Shown: positions 1 through 12,955 of the stretch, piece after piece | Position numbering within the stretch: the first letter of the stretch is position 1 | How the letters are laid out: the number at the start of each line of letters is the position of its first letter | Assembly: GCA_905183005.1 (NCBI GenBank) | Contig: CAJJDO010000004.1 | Span: 379,764-443,763, forward strand | Direction of reading: 5' to 3' | From: Paramecium pentaurelia | Taxonomy: Eukaryota; Ciliophora; Oligohymenophorea; Peniculida; Parameciidae | Length of the DNA stretch: 64,000 bases | Position numbers and translations under genes: made by a program | The notes under the pieces: generated by a model | The model's input: the letters and a program-made list of their open reading frames with translations, nothing else | Database searches by the model: none | Told to the model about the DNA's origin: nothing

Positions 1-196
1 TTTAAGAACTTACACCAATGTTATTTACAGCAATAAGAAAGATTTAATCTGATAAAAATCCATTAGTAAGAAGAAGTGTTGCGTTATCAATTCTAAAAAT
101 GCATGATATGTGTAGTGATGATGTTTAACCAGATGATTATAATGATATTATTAATTTTCTGCTTAAAGACACTCATCAAACTAGATTATATGCTAT
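1..196 (+). repeat. Exact duplicate of an internal AP-3 beta segment (copy 1)
   Basis: These 196 bases match 1148-1343 base for base by eye and then diverge at 197, one base before the N at 198. They carry a fragment of the AP-3 beta reading frame with no start or end. Perfect identity that stops beside an unresolved base points to redundant contig ends joined during scaffolding. An alternative macronuclear rearrangement is possible but less likely. Confidence 0.9.
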
Positions 197-197
197 C

Positions 198-198
198 N
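198..198. other. Ambiguous base marking a probable assembly join
   Basis: This is the only N in the window. It sits two bases after the duplicated segment ends. Sequence on its two sides should not be assumed contiguous in the chromosome. Confidence 0.85.
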
Positions 199-725
199 CA
201 ATTTAAGATATAGCATTTCGAGTTAATTTGAAAGACTGAAGAATTTTCATATCAGAAAGATTAAATTTATATTGATTAATAATATATTCTCAGTAGATGA
301 TTTCATTTCGAGTATATAAATGAATAAAATGATTTTGATGAATAGTTTTATCAACGAATACTTTCATTAATAAAACACAAACAACTTATATAATAGATGA
401 TAAAGAATTATAAAATATAAAACTGAATTTATTTGAAAATGTAATCTATTTATTATTAAATACATTAAATCTTATTTTCAATTAAATGATATTGTTGTTT
501 TACTTGTAAGTATAAATCTTTTAGTCAATTAATTCTAATTTAAAATTTAGAAAAAACAATAAATGTTCTTTTATGAAAATTTTAATTGTAAGATTGAATG
601 AGTTCATAAACTATTTTATATAGTTTGAATAAACCTAATACCTTTTTAAATTTAACAAAGAGATTTGTAAAAAAGTAATTATTAATTATTATTTGATAAA
701 TTAAAAATTATATTATTTACGTGTT
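199..725. other. Non-coding AT-rich stretch upstream of AP-3 beta
   Basis: I see no convincing reading frame on either strand under the ciliate code. The last part should hold the AP-3 beta promoter. The first part may belong to another contig because of the N at 198. Confidence 0.5.
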
Positions 726-2580
726 ATGCTATTTGAGCTTCCAGATAAAATTGGCAAAGCATTTGGAAATGGTACACTTTCGATCTAGTCAAGCAAAAAT
801 AATAAATTGGCTGAACTTATCAATTCTAAATATACTGAAGATATAGTTGAAGCTATCAGAATGCTATATTGCGTATCAATATCATCAATAAATATAGTAA
901 TATTTACAAAATAAAGATCTAACTCTTTATATGTCTAGAATAATTAATTTACTCCCAAGAGAAGATCTTGAATTAAAAAAATTATGTTAAATATTGATAA
1001 GTGAATTTGCAGCTTAGCCAAATGCAAGAACAAGCAAATCCCAAGGAGATGTCCTTATTTTGGCTACTGCTCCAATTTTTAAAGATTTAACTAATTAAAA
1101 TACTTCAATAAAATTAAATGCTCTGAAAACATTATCAAGTTTGAGAATTTAAGAACTTACACCAATGTTATTTACAGCAATAAGAAAGATTTAATCTGAT
1201 AAAAATCCATTAGTAAGAAGAAGTGTTGCGTTATCAATTCTAAAAATGCATGATATGTGTAGTGATGATGTTTAACCAGATGATTATAATGATATTATTA
1301 ATTTTCTGCTTAAAGACACTCATCAAACTAGATTATATGCTATATATGTGATTTTCAAAATTACTGGAGATCTTTAAATATTACACAAATATTATTTTTA
1401 ACTTATCAAAGACTTACTAAATTTTAATAGTTTTGATTTGGAAAGAGCTCTTCAATTATTATATTAATATAGTGTGATGTATTTCAAAGAGGGTGATAAA
1501 GATCTAATCAAATTATTAGATGCTTGTGAAATCCTTCTAAGATTACCTTATCCAAGCATAGTTTTAGCAATATCTAAAATTTATCTTTAGTTCCCCTAAG
1601 AAACAAGAATTAAGAAACTTATCAGAACTGTTGTCAAATTTTTAAATATAGGATCTGAATCCAAATTTATAATTCTCCAGATGCTACATCAATTTGCACT
1701 CTCATATCCACAATATTTGAAAGAACATTATAGAGCACTTACAATTTTATAAATAGAAAAACTATATTGTAAATTACTTAAATTAGAAATTCTATCCTTA
1801 TTGATAGATGAAAATAATTTTAATAACATTCTAGAAGAATTGTTATATTAAGCCAGATCTAATTAACCTTAACTAGTAGCAGTGGCTGTCAAGTTATTAT
1901 CTAAAACTACTATCAAATTTCCAAAATTTATTAAAAGAACTATTAAATCACTTTTGGATATTTTAAAAACTGGTAGTTCTGACACTAAAAATCATGTTAT
2001 AGCATCTTTTTGTAATTTAATTAGTACTCAAGAAAGTAAATTACCTCTTTTAGCTATTTGTCTTTAGAATATTGAAGATATAAGCGATATTAGATATAAA
2101 GCCACTGTTATTAAATTACTTAGATTAGAAATAGGATAAATACCAACAATTGTTGCTGAAAGCTTAAGAAAACTATCATTAACTTTTTCTTAATAACATG
2201 AAAATGTTAAATATGAAGTAAATTAATATTTAATTTTAATAGATTTTGTTGCTCAGCCATTAATTATAAGCAATTAATTAAGAATAACATATTGAATTGT
2301 TAAATTAATATATTATGACTTTGGCTAAATTTGATTCAAGTCTCTTGGTTCGAGATCTTTATAGAACTTTATCAAAAAGTATAGAATTTAAAGAAAGTTT
2401 TGTTTAAGAGGAGGAAAATGTTGCTCCTTCTTTGGAAATGTAAAAACTTCCCATAGGATCATTGTCACATTTGGTTGGAATGCATTTGCCAGGATTAAAC
2501 TTACCTTCTTATTTAAATGAGGATACAAGTGATAAAAGAAAAGTTGAAATATAAGTGCCACCATAAAAAGTAGAATAGTC

Positions 2581-2612
<32 letters not shown>

Positions 2613-2746
2613 CAAAAAGTTAAAAATAATAATAATAAACATAATAAGTAGAAAATAAAAAAGAAATTCTCAAAAGAGTAGAAGAAGATGTTAAAAAACA
2701 TTATTAAAATTTGGATTAAGTTTTAAATGATTTCTTTACAGACTGA
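726..2746 (+). CDS. AP-3 complex beta subunit (beta-adaptin trunk)
   Basis: About 656 aa read with TAA/TAG as Gln, with 25-nt introns at 873-897 and 2218-2242. The protein begins MLFELPDKIGKAF and has the helical HEAT/ARM-like trunk of adaptins. Its long middle shows regular repeats, with DKNPLVRRSVALSI near residue 155 and the late motif LAKFDSSLLVRDLYRTL that corresponds to the beta-adaptin LAKYDxxYDxRDRxRF region. AP-3 sorts cargo from endosomes to lysosome-like organelles. The order of motifs fits AP-3 beta better than AP-1/2 beta. The C-terminus is short: a Gln run (2582-2611) and a charged helix, with no hinge or ear domain, so it is smaller than animal AP-3 beta. The start is the first ATG of the open frame. 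It lies tail to tail with the VID27-like gene. Confidence 0.75.
1148..1343 (+). repeat. Exact duplicate segment inside AP-3 beta (copy 2)
   Basis: This is the intact partner of bases 1-196, lying inside an uninterrupted adaptin frame. It is therefore the authentic copy. Confidence 0.9.
2582..2611 (+). repeat. (TAA)10 trinucleotide run coding polyglutamine
   Basis: Ten TAA codons in a row lie near the AP-3 beta C-terminus, followed by more interrupted TAA codons to about 2640. In a standard-code genome this would be ten stops. Here it is a Gln tract, likely variable in length between strains. Confidence 0.85.
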
Positions 2747-2818
2747 TGTTATTAATTTATTTATTCTAAGTATTATTATTAATGATAATAGTTAATAATT
2801 TCTAATTTAAAAAATATA

Positions 2819-4997
2819 TCAATCACATTCTCTTGTATATAAATTTGATTCTGAAAGAATTAGTAAATCTTGATCTTTAAATTACTAATCAAATATTTCT
2901 TCTGGTAGAATGAAAATCTAAATTTATCATCTAATTATTACTTGATATGAATTATGTGATTGATTAATTATCTATTCAATATTCCAAATCACTTACAAAT
3001 TTTCTAGTTAAGCTGCAATAACTTTATTATTTTTATCAATTCTGACATGCTAAAAATTTGGATAGTTAAATATTCCCATTAAAATCAAATCTTCTGGATT
3101 TAATTAAACTCTAATTGGAAATGGTTTTAAATCTAAATGCTATTAATAACCATTTTGGTGATTTGTTATTATTTATTAAAACTAAATATATTGAGAATTG
3201 TTAATAATAATAAATCTAATATAAGATTATATTTTACTTTTCATCTGCACTTAATACAATATCTTTAATGGGATCTCCTAATCCTTCAAAACTATTGACT
3301 TATTTCATTGTTTTAATATTATCAAATACAAACACTATCCCTTATTAAGTTCCAATTACAATAGATCCATTTATTGAACTTCTTATAATTATATAATGAT
3401 CCTTTAAGTTTTAATCAATTTAATTAACTACTCTATTAAGTTTTATTATTTACTTTTTTAAATAGTTTTGTCTTCATTTAGAATATATACTGATGAATTA
3501 TTTAACAATATGAATTATTTTTCAAAAGAACAAACATCTGCTATCTAAAAATTTAACTTAACAATTTCTTAGGTTTCAGTTCCTAAATTAATTAAATGTA
3601 ATTCTTATGAAAATTATTAATAAAGGATTAATTTTTATGAATTATTACCTAGACATGTTTTATCAAATTTAATTTATTAATCAATCTAAAAGAATTTATT
3701 ATTTTTAATAAATGTAATGTTTCTATCTTCTAAAATTATTAGATTATCATTTTCATAATTAATAATTGATTTAGTTTTTGTTGTTTTCAAACCTTCTTTT
3801 ATTGTATGTAAGTCATCTCGATAAATATATTTTTTCTATTTTTTTTATTAAATTTATTAAACTTATGTCTCATTTAAATTAATTGTAGTTGCTGTTGAGA
3901 ATTAAATAGATGAAGATGATGAATCTAATTATAAATTCTTTTTGTTTTTCATATTTATTCTTGATCTTTATAATATAAAGGCCATTGATGTTGCTCCATC
4001 CAAAACATCAAATTTGAAATATATTACAATTGAATTGTATCCATCAAAATAAACCCAACTTAAATAATTCTCATCTTTATCTACTTCAAAACTGATAAAT
4101 TCTTTTAATGACTAAATTAATAATAATTGTCTATCTTAATTATATAATTCCATTCTACACTCAGTTTTAGATATAATATTTAATGCCATAATAACTAATG
4201 GATTAATAAGTCTAATTTCTGCTAATTCAGGATATAAGACATATAATTTTCCAGCATATATTTATTTAATAGAATCAATATCTGATTGTAAAAAATAATT
4301 AATAACATCTCCTACAATTTCTTTCTCTTATCTATTTCTATTTGTAGATTATGATAAAATTGATCTATCTACTTTCTTTAAAGTTTTCTTCATCTATTTC
4401 TATTATACTAAATTATGCATTTCCAATTTAGAAGATTATTTTGCAGGAATTGCATCATTTAATTCATTCAAATTTTTTGGAAGCGCCTTTTTGTTCCTCT
4501 AAATCCAAATTAATTTACTTAAAAACAATTTAAAATTTTAAATTTTTAAATTGTCTGACTTTGTATTCTTTAAAAAATGCATCCTTAAACTCCATTTAAT
4601 ACCTTATATATCTCTAAATTAAAGATTAAAATTATACATTAAATCTATACTGAACTCTTCCACTTCATCACTTAATGCTGAATGGTAAATTGATTTAAAA
4701 AAAGAAATATTAAAATAAAAGTCTCCTTCTTTTTAACTAACAGTATTATTATATGATTTAGAGGCTCTCTACAATCGAACAATCAAAATATGATCAAACT
4801 CATCATTTGTTAATTTATCAAATACAAATTCTGTATTAGATGATCTAAGCATTTAATAAAAATACTTACAATTTAGTATATTTAGCTTCATCCTATTTAA
4901 AGAGTGTTCCTAAGATTACAAAATCAAATATCTCTTAATCTACTAATGGTTATTATGTTCCTACAACTTTATTGAATATACCCTTAATAAAATTCAT
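2819..4997 (-). CDS. VID27-like protein (WD40-like C-terminal domain)
   Basis: About 693 aa in five exons; the introns are 25, 26, 22 and 24 nt. The N-terminal half has a charged region (residues about 60-230). The C-terminal half carries the recognisable VID27 signature: GSIVIGTQQGIVFVFD followed by EGLGDPIKDIVLSADEKFII, matching the family's LPGLGDPIxGIDVSADGRW block, and then a short propeller-like end. In yeast Vid27 is linked to vacuolar import and degradation, and its molecular job is not well defined. The ATG is 13 bp after the ankyrin gene's stop on the same strand, so promoter space is minimal. The 3' end faces AP-3 beta with a gap of about 70 bp. The family call rests on that one block and the overall layout. 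Confidence 0.65.
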
Positions 4998-5010
4998 TTT
5001 TAATAAATAA

Positions 5011-6289
5011 TCATTTTTTTATTTTCCAAATAGTAAATATATAAATTAAACGAGCATGCATTAACAAATTTTTTTGTACAACATTCATTTAATATTGATC
5101 TAATTTTCCTCCAGGTGGTGACCATGGTTTAGCTTTAGAGTTAAGTAAAATCTAAAAAAGTAATAAAGTCTAAATTTACTTTGAAACAATCATTTGAATT
5201 AGATTTGAATGCATAATATAAAGGTGATAATTATTTATTATCTAATGCTTCGATATTACTGCAATTTTTAATAAATAATTTAACCAATAGTGCATTATTA
5301 CAAATACAAGCAATATGTAATGGAGTTTATCCATCTTTATTTCTGCTATGAATTAAATGTGGATTCTCTGATAAAGTCAAAATGATGTTATCATAATTAC
5401 CTTCAATTATTTATTCATAGAATTAGTTATTATATTTGATTGGATAATCAAACCAAAAATTAATACGACACTTATATTTGGCTACAAATAAAACTTATTT
5501 TAATATATTATGAAATCTCTCTCTTATTTTAATAGAACAATTAATTAATTTAGTTCTTGATTTAAGCATTTTATGACATGTAATAGGTACTCTTTTTTTT
5601 CTTTATTCATTTGTAAGATGTTAAATTTATTAAAAAACAGACTTAAAAGTTGATTATTTCATATTAATCATATCATTTATTTGATTATCATATTTTTTTT
5701 CTGGTATAATTTATTTATTTGATTAATGAAATTGAAAACGAATTTATTAGTTTTGAATAGATTTAATTTAAGCTGTAATCATTTCTTTATCTATATCTTC
5801 AGCATAAATTTAATTGTCTTATCTTGATAAACATCTTTTATGAATTAAATTACAGATCTCATAATTTGATAAAAATCTACTTAATCTTCTTCTTGACTGT
5901 TCATCAATATAATCTTCTCGAAATTTCTTTTTATTTGTTAATTCATTCTAAATTTAACTTTTATTTGTTTAATGAGTTTTTCTTTCTGTCTTAATTTAAG
6001 ATTCACATCCAGCAACAACAGAATTTCTTCTTGTCTAAATTCTAGTTGTATTCATCTAAGATTAAGAGTTTTACTCAACTATACTATTTTTCCTTTTCAG
6101 TTGCCAAAAAGCAAAGTGTTTTTGATCTGATTGAGTTTATTTAGATTGTAAAAGTGATTCACTAAAGTGACATAAAACCTAAATAAAAATAAATTAATTT
6201 ACATTAACTTTTTTATCATTTGAACATAATTAGGATTATTTTGGTTTATCTCTCCAAGTATAGTAAAAGTATTTTTCTTGAGTTTCCAT
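5011..6289 (-). CDS. Ankyrin-repeat protein
   Basis: About 408 aa, starting METQEKYFYYTWRDKP, with introns of 24 and 28 nt. Residues about 270-350 contain ankyrin repeats: NKDGQTPLHIACICNNALLV is a near-consensus repeat, followed by NIEALDNKQLSPLYYAFKS and a third partial unit. The N-terminal part is basic and Gln-rich with no recognised domain. It ends only 13 bp before the ATG of the VID27-like gene. Ankyrin repeats bind partner proteins; no catalytic domain is visible, so the role is unknown. Confidence 0.75.
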
Positions 6290-6552
6290 TACAAAACTTA
6301 TAAAATAATAATATAATCATATAAATAAATAATTAAGTTACACAACATTACTGATTATTGATTGATCAAGAACAATTTTAAGTTTTGGTATATCATATAT
6401 ATATATATATATATATCAGAATTCCTTTTAATTATTAATGTAGTACATATATATATATATATCATTATATTATTTACCTTATCCTATATATAAACTTTAT
6501 ATAAAATATTAGTTCTGCACAAATAATTTGAATTGTAAATGTATTTACAAAG
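6290..6552. promoter_or_regulatory. Divergent intergenic region with two (AT)n tracts
   Basis: This 263-bp gap separates divergent starts (ankyrin gene minus, coiled-coil gene plus). It holds pure AT dinucleotide runs at about 6395-6416 and 6447-6462 and must carry both promoters. No specific factor site was recognised. Confidence 0.5.
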
Positions 6553-7908
6553 ATGTTTCTTTTATTAATTATTTTTATGAGTAGTTTCGATACTAAATTG
6601 AATTTTTTGTAATAAGAAATCAAAATACTGACTGAAGAGAATAAGGAATTAAGATAACTAATTCAGATGAATAAAGAGATTCTTAAAATATATAGAGGAC
6701 AAACAAGTACTAATGTAATAACTATAAAAATTAAATTAGACTTTGCCAAGCGGTCCTTTAATTACTTTGGAGGTTTGTAAAACTGAGTCTTATGAAGGTA
6801 CTGATATTCAAATTATGCTCTCTCAATTAATAGAAGAAAATTGTAAATTGTTTTCTTTTAATGAAGACTTAATAAAATAAAGAGATGATTTGAGAGCATA
6901 GGTTTTTTGATTTTATGATTGTTAGAATTTACTTTTGTAATAAATAGGAATAGAAAATTCTTAAAGAATATTGGATATTCAAAGTGAGAAATAAATAAAG
7001 TTGATTGACCTATAGAATTAGCTTCTAGTTAAAGATAATCAAATAATTGAATTAAATGAATAGTTATAAAGTTTGCTTTAAAAAAAAAGAATGAGAACCA
7101 AAATTGTATTAATTTATACATATAAAAGCCAATATCAATATAGAATGAATATTTGACCTTTTAAAACTAAATGGAAGCAATGTATAAAATGCTCATCAAA
7201 TACTATGAAGAAAATAGATTATAAAAGTAAGAAAATAAGAAATTGTCAATGATAATTGATATAGTAAAGAATGATAAAATAGAAGATAATAATAAATAAT
7301 TAAATGAATAAAGTCCAAAATTGAATGAATCTAGTTTTGCTGATATATTACCTGCTTAGATTTCTACTACTCAAAATCATTAAATTCTGATTCCAAAATT
7401 AAATCTTGGAAAAGCTTAAAAAATATAATAGTTAACAGTTGAAAAATAATTAGAGTAAGAAGAATAATAAATTTAATTGGACAAAGTTTTATAAATGGAC
7501 TAGAAATATTATTAATCAAATAAATCATAAACTCCATAAAATAAAAATGGATATTACATAAATCCTAATAAATTATTAATTCAACTTACATCTCTAGCTG
7601 ATTAAAATAAAACACTTTAAAAAGAATTAAATTAGTGCAAGACAAAATTGTAAGATGAATTGCTATTAAATAAAGCATTAGAAAGTAAGTTAGAAGATAT
7701 GAATAGATATGTCAATGAATTGGAAAGTACTAATGAACTATTGATTAAATCTTAAATTGTTTTAGAAAACAATTTTTAAAAACTAAAATAATTTATTATT
7801 TAAGGTAAGAAAGAACAATAACTTATTAAACATAAATACAATGTTTCTTTGCAAAATTTAAGTTAAATGAATTAGTAAACAAAGAAAAGATGCAATTCTG
7901 GGTACTGA
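6553..7908 (+). CDS. Gln-rich coiled-coil protein of unknown function
   Basis: About 422 aa in four exons (introns 25, 24 and 38 nt). The first ATG gives a hydrophobic MFLLLIIFM leader. An in-frame ATG eight codons on (6577) gives MSSFDTKLNFLQQEIKI and may be the true start. Residues 20-140 and 270-420 are heptad-like and rich in E, K, Q, N and L, typical of dimeric coiled coils. A central low-complexity segment (LTVEKQLEQEEQQIQLDKV) links them. No catalytic motif was seen. It precedes the phosphatase gene by 25 bp on the same strand. The 38-nt intron is the longest inferred here and should be checked. Confidence 0.6.
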
Positions 7909-7933
7909 TATATATTTTAATATAAAATAATAA

Positions 7934-9491
7934 ATGAGAAAAAATAAACCAACATAATAAATTATTGTCAATCGTGACATTTCTCCTTTAAAAAACAATT
8001 AAGATCCTGAAGAAACAGAATAACTTCCTATAATTAAGTTTAAACCTGTTAGAAAACCATCAAAAAAGAATTTTGAGATCAAAAAGATTAGGGTTAAAGT
8101 AGTCAATTCTGAAAAAAACTTTGTTATTAATATAAAATAAAGCAAATTGAATCCTATATAAAAGGAAGAATCCCCTCCTTAAAGTGAAACTAGATAATCA
8201 TAAACTTAGATTGATTTGAAACCAAAAGAAGATAATAATCGATCATTATCAACAATTAAAAAATCTACACATTTAAAATTAGAGATAGAAGAAACATTAG
8301 AAGATAATTTAGATTCATATGTTAAGCTTTACTATTCTATTATCAATTTGATGGATGCTATGAGGAAGGTAATATTATTTTATTTTTAAAAGTCAAGGAT
8401 GTGAGTGAATTAGTAGATTCAATTAATAGATTTTAGGAGGTAATTGATGGAATTCATTTTTAAGCATTAGAGAACCTTTTGACTGAAAATAGCAAGAAAT
8501 TTAGATAAATTTTATTATAAATAAAATTAGGAGTAATTAAAAATTATATTATAAATTTTAGATAATTGTTGTTGTAAACTGCTTTTTTGATTAACATGTT
8601 TTTTAGACAAATAATGTAAATTTTAGGAATTTACTTATCTATAATTTATAAAATTATTTATTTTTAGGAGAATTTATTATTTAGAAAACATAAAAATAAG
8701 AATTAGTTACAATAATTATGCAAAATAAAAAGTATTTTGGTAGTAAAAAAATAGAATCAAATACATAAATTAGATAAAATCTTGAATTACTATAAGGGTT
8801 ATATAAGTTATTAACTAAATAATCCAAAGATCTTTATTAATTTTTAAATTCATTTTTTAGATTAATTCCTAATTTAAAGATAGTAGAAAGTAATTTAATG
8901 CTCTAAAATTTTATATCTCTATATTTTACTATTTAATAAGGTTATCATGGATTATTGGGTATTCCATTAATAAGTGTAGCTCATAAACCTTATCTTCCTA
9001 ATGAATTTACACATGATTTCACTCTTGTATTAGACATGGATGAAACTTTAATTCATTTTGTTGAATAAACCAAGAACTTTTTAGTAAGACCATATGCAGA
9101 GTAGTTTCTATAAGAAATGAGTAAATATTATGAGATTGCTATATTCACTGCTGGATTACCAGATTATGCAAATTGGGTTCTTGATTAAGTTGTTTTTAAT
9201 AAATATATCTAATATAGATTATATCGATAACATGCTATGTAATATCAAAAACACTTTATAAAAGACTTATCTAGATTAGGTAGAAATATGGCTAAATGCA
9301 TAATAATTGATAATATTGCAGCAAATTATCAACATTAAGAAGAAAATGGGATTTAAATTAAGACTTGGTATAATGACCCTGATGATAAGGAATTACTTAA
9401 ATTAAGTGTTTTTTTAAGAAAAATAGCCGAAGAAAATTGTGAAGATGTTAGGGATGCTCTTAAATAATATAAAAATGCTTAAGTAAATTGA
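7934..9491 (+). CDS. FCP1/SCP-like (NLI-interacting factor) protein phosphatase
   Basis: About 499 aa, with introns of 29 nt (8369-8397, ending CAAG) and 29 nt. The C-terminal 180 residues form an NLI-IF/CTD small phosphatase domain of the HAD superfamily. They include LVLDMDETLIHF, the DxDx(T/V) catalytic motif whose first Asp is phosphorylated, then VRPYAEQF, YYEIAIFTAGLPDYANWVLD and the late IIIDN motif. Family members dephosphorylate Ser/Thr, for example on the RNA polymerase II C-terminal domain or regulatory proteins. The N-terminal 300 residues are basic, helical and not recognised. The conserved late region reads WYNDPDDKELLKL, as in SCP enzymes. Confidence 0.85.
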
Positions 9492-9541
9492 TTCTCTTTA
9501 TCGAATTAATAAATATCTAAATAAAAATTAATTAATTAACA

Positions 9542-12500
9542 ATGTCTTCATTTAGACCATAATCCTCATAGGTAATTTCTGTTAGATCACCTAGTAGAGG
9601 TATGTAGACTAAATTTTATAATAGTTATTCCTCCTGTTATTAATATGGGGAGATCATATGTTATACCTGCTGCACAAAGTTTACCTACTACTGTAATAGT
9701 AAAAGAAAAGAATACAGGATCATATAATAATGATAAAGAAGTTGATGATAGTGCAAGAGATGAATTAGAATAGTGGAAGAAGAAGTGTTTTTCATTAGAA
9801 GCTTAATTAGCTAAATATGAGATAGATAATGAAATCGTAATGAATTTTGAGTTATTTTTAGAAAGATGAATTATAATCTAGGATATTAGGTTCATAGGAG
9901 GATGTTAAAAAGTTTTAGATTGATATTACTAAAGCACAAGCTGATTTAGATAATTAGAAATCTGAAATGAATAGATTGATTATTGAGAATTAAAAATTGT
10001 TAAATTAATAAGTTGAAGTTGAAAGATTAAAGAAATTAGTGGCTGAAAGAGAGGATACAATTAGTCAAGTATCTAATAATATTATTTATAAAGTTATTGT
10101 AAAAATGTAAAGAATATCAAGAGTAATTATAAGAGCTAGAGGCATTTTAATAAGCTCTTTAAGATATGCATAATCAAAATTAAGGAAAAGAATAAATGAT
10201 TGAATCATGGAAATAAAAATATTTTGAAAATGACAACAAAAAATAAAAAGAAATTGATGATCTTAAATCTAAACTTGCAGAATTTAATCCTGCAGAAGTA
10301 TAATCATTAAAAAGTCAATTTGAAAGAGAAAGATAAGAATGGTAAAATCAATAAAAAAAATATTAAACTGATTTAGCTACTGCTCTTAAATAATTGGATT
10401 AATGGAAAATTAAATATAATGTAATTAGAATCTTTTTATGATAGAATCTGGATTTACAACATTAATAATTAACATCTGCTCAAAAAGAATCAATTGCTAG
10501 AGTTGAGACTTTGACTTAAGAATAAAATAAATTGTCTACTTAGATTCATTAATTAAATGATGATAAATAAAAATTATAAATTGAACTTGAATAAACTAAA
10601 GGATAACTTAAACTTCATTAAGGTTTAATTGGAGAATTAGATAGGATTAAAAAACTATTATCTGATAAAAGTAATGAATTATAATAAATGTTATAATAAT
10701 CATAGTAAAAAGATATAGATTTAAATAATGCAGAATTGACTATTACTGAATTAAATCAAAAAATTAAATCATTATCACTTTTATAATAAGAAAATTAAAG
10801 ATTATAACATGAAATTGATGAATCTCATAGAGAAAATGAAAGATTAATTCAAGAGAATTCTTAATTATTAAAAGATATTGATAAATTTAAACTTTTAGAA
10901 TAAGAGAAATAGTAATTAGAAAGTAAAGTTAGTATGTTAGCATCAGAAATAGAGAGATTGAAAGTATAACTTAAATAAAAAAATGAAAAGATTTTAGAAT
11001 AACAAGAAGATTTGAAAAATTTATAAGAATAATTAAGAGAAATTGATTAATTAGAAAATTTAAATCATTAATTATTGAAAGATTTGGAATAAAAAGATAA
11101 AATTATTGAAGAATTAGAATAGAAATTATAAGAAATCAATATTCTTGAATAAAAATTGGCTGATGCTAATAATAAAATATATGATTTAGAAAATAAGGTA
11201 GCAATGTTGAGTGCTGAATCATAAAGATTGAGATATTTAAATGATTAAAAAACTGAATAACTGAAAAATGCAGAAGTATAATTATCTGAGTTAAATATTT
11301 TGAAAGAAAAATTAAGTTAATTGTAAAATAAATATGATGCATAACAATAAGTGAATTAAAATTATTAAAATGAATTAGAAAAACTTAGAAGTTAATCAAA
11401 TTAAACAAATACTACCATAGCTGAATTGAAAAGATAATTAGAAGAATAAAAAGCATTAAATATTGTTCATAAATAATCTAATTCAGAATCTGTTATTGCA
11501 GAATTATAATAATAGCTTAGTACATTATAACAAAGTTACAAAAAGGTTTCAGAATCAAATTTAGCAAATGAAGAAGATCCAACTTTAGATTTATAAAATA
11601 GATTAACACTTCTTAAATAAGAAAATTAAAGATTAAATTAAACTATTTAATAAAAGAATTAAGAAGTTCTTAATCATTAATAATAAAATCAAAATTTATA
11701 ACAAGAATTATTAGAATTAGACTCATTAAAAGTATAAATCAAAGAATTGCATGAATCTAATACTGTATTATAGTCTTAAATATAAAATGAGGCAAATGGA
11801 AGATAAGAATTAGAATAAAGAATTTAATAAACTGAATCTGAGAAGTATGATTTATAGAGTAAGTGTGCAATGTTATCAACACACATAGAAGGAATGAAAT
11901 ATAAATTAGAAAAGATGGAAAATGTTGATGATCTTAAAAAAAGAATTTAAGAATTAGAAGGTTAATTAGCAGAAATGTAGGCTTTAGAATTAGAGATTGA
12001 AAGTTTGAAAGATAGAATTACAGAACTTGAAAAAGAATTAAAATTATGGAAATAAAAACATGAATAATTAGATTAGTCATATTAACAATTATAATTGATT
12101 AAAGAATAGATGGAGAATAAATTAGCTATGCTTTCATCTGAAATAGAAAGACTTAAAGTTTTAAATAAAAAAAAGTAAGGTGAAATTGATGAATAGAATT
12201 AAGAATTGATAAAATTAGATTAAGAAATGAATGATTTACATAATTAATTAGAAGACATTAATGAATTAAAAACTTAATTAGGTTCACTTTAAAACTAATT
12301 ACAATAATAAATTGATGATAATTAAGATAAATTAAATGAGATTACTCATCTCAAATAATAAGTTGCTGAAATAGAAGGTTTATTAGTAAATTAAGAAGAT
12401 TTACAAAATCAAATAAAGAAATTACAAACTGAATCATAATCAAAAGATGAAATTATAGATTAATTTAAATAAAAATTAACTTAATTAGAAAGTAAGATTG

Positions 12501-12917
12501 CTGAACTTGAAGATATCAAAGTAATTTATTATCAATAAAATATTAGTATAAATATGAAGATAAAATGGCACTTTTGAGTAGCGAAGTTAAAAGACATGAA
12601 TACAAAGCAAAGAAATTAGAAGATAAATCTAATGAATTAACAACTTAAGTAGATAATTTAACAGCAGATTTAAATGAGGCAGATTAAAAAATTATTGAAT
12701 TAGAAAAAGTAATATATATATTTATATTTAGGATTTAGGAAAATGGAAATTTGAATATTCAAAATTAAACAGTCTTCAATATAAGATAGATGAATATAGT
12801 TTCTTATTAGTAGTTTCATTTGCTGAAATTGAAGCTTTAAGATAATAAGTCAATACATTAAATGAATAATTAGATGGTCATCAAAAAACAAAAATAGCAT
12901 TAGCATTAACATAATGA
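9542..12917 (+). CDS. Large coiled-coil protein with repeated AMLSxEIERL motif
   Basis: About 1075 aa in seven exons. Introns are 23 to 26 nt; one (10069-10093) ends AAG. From residue 80 onward nearly the whole protein is a continuous coiled coil rich in E, Q, L and K. A short motif recurs at irregular spacing: KVSMLASEIERLK (about 10924), KVAMLSAESQRLR (about 11195), KCAMLSTHIEGMKY (about 11860), KLAMLSSEIERLKV (about 12118) and KMALLSSEVKRHEY (about 12562). The head (first 70 residues) is Ser/Pro-rich. No motor, SMC or kinase domain is visible. In ciliates such proteins are usually cortical, basal-body or filament components, but that is inference. The next gene starts 38 bp downstream on the same strand. 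Confidence 0.65.
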
Positions 12918-12955
12918 ACAATATTATAATAATACAATAATAAACAAATTTATTT

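Noticed and set aside
2582..2640. Clusters of TAA read as many stop codons (a pseudogene)
   Set aside because: TAA is Gln in this genome; the frame is otherwise intact up to a TGA.
6395..6462. AT runs as an origin or telomere-associated repeat
   Set aside because: They are simple dinucleotide repeats. No ciliate telomere repeat (G4T2/G3T3 type) is visible anywhere.
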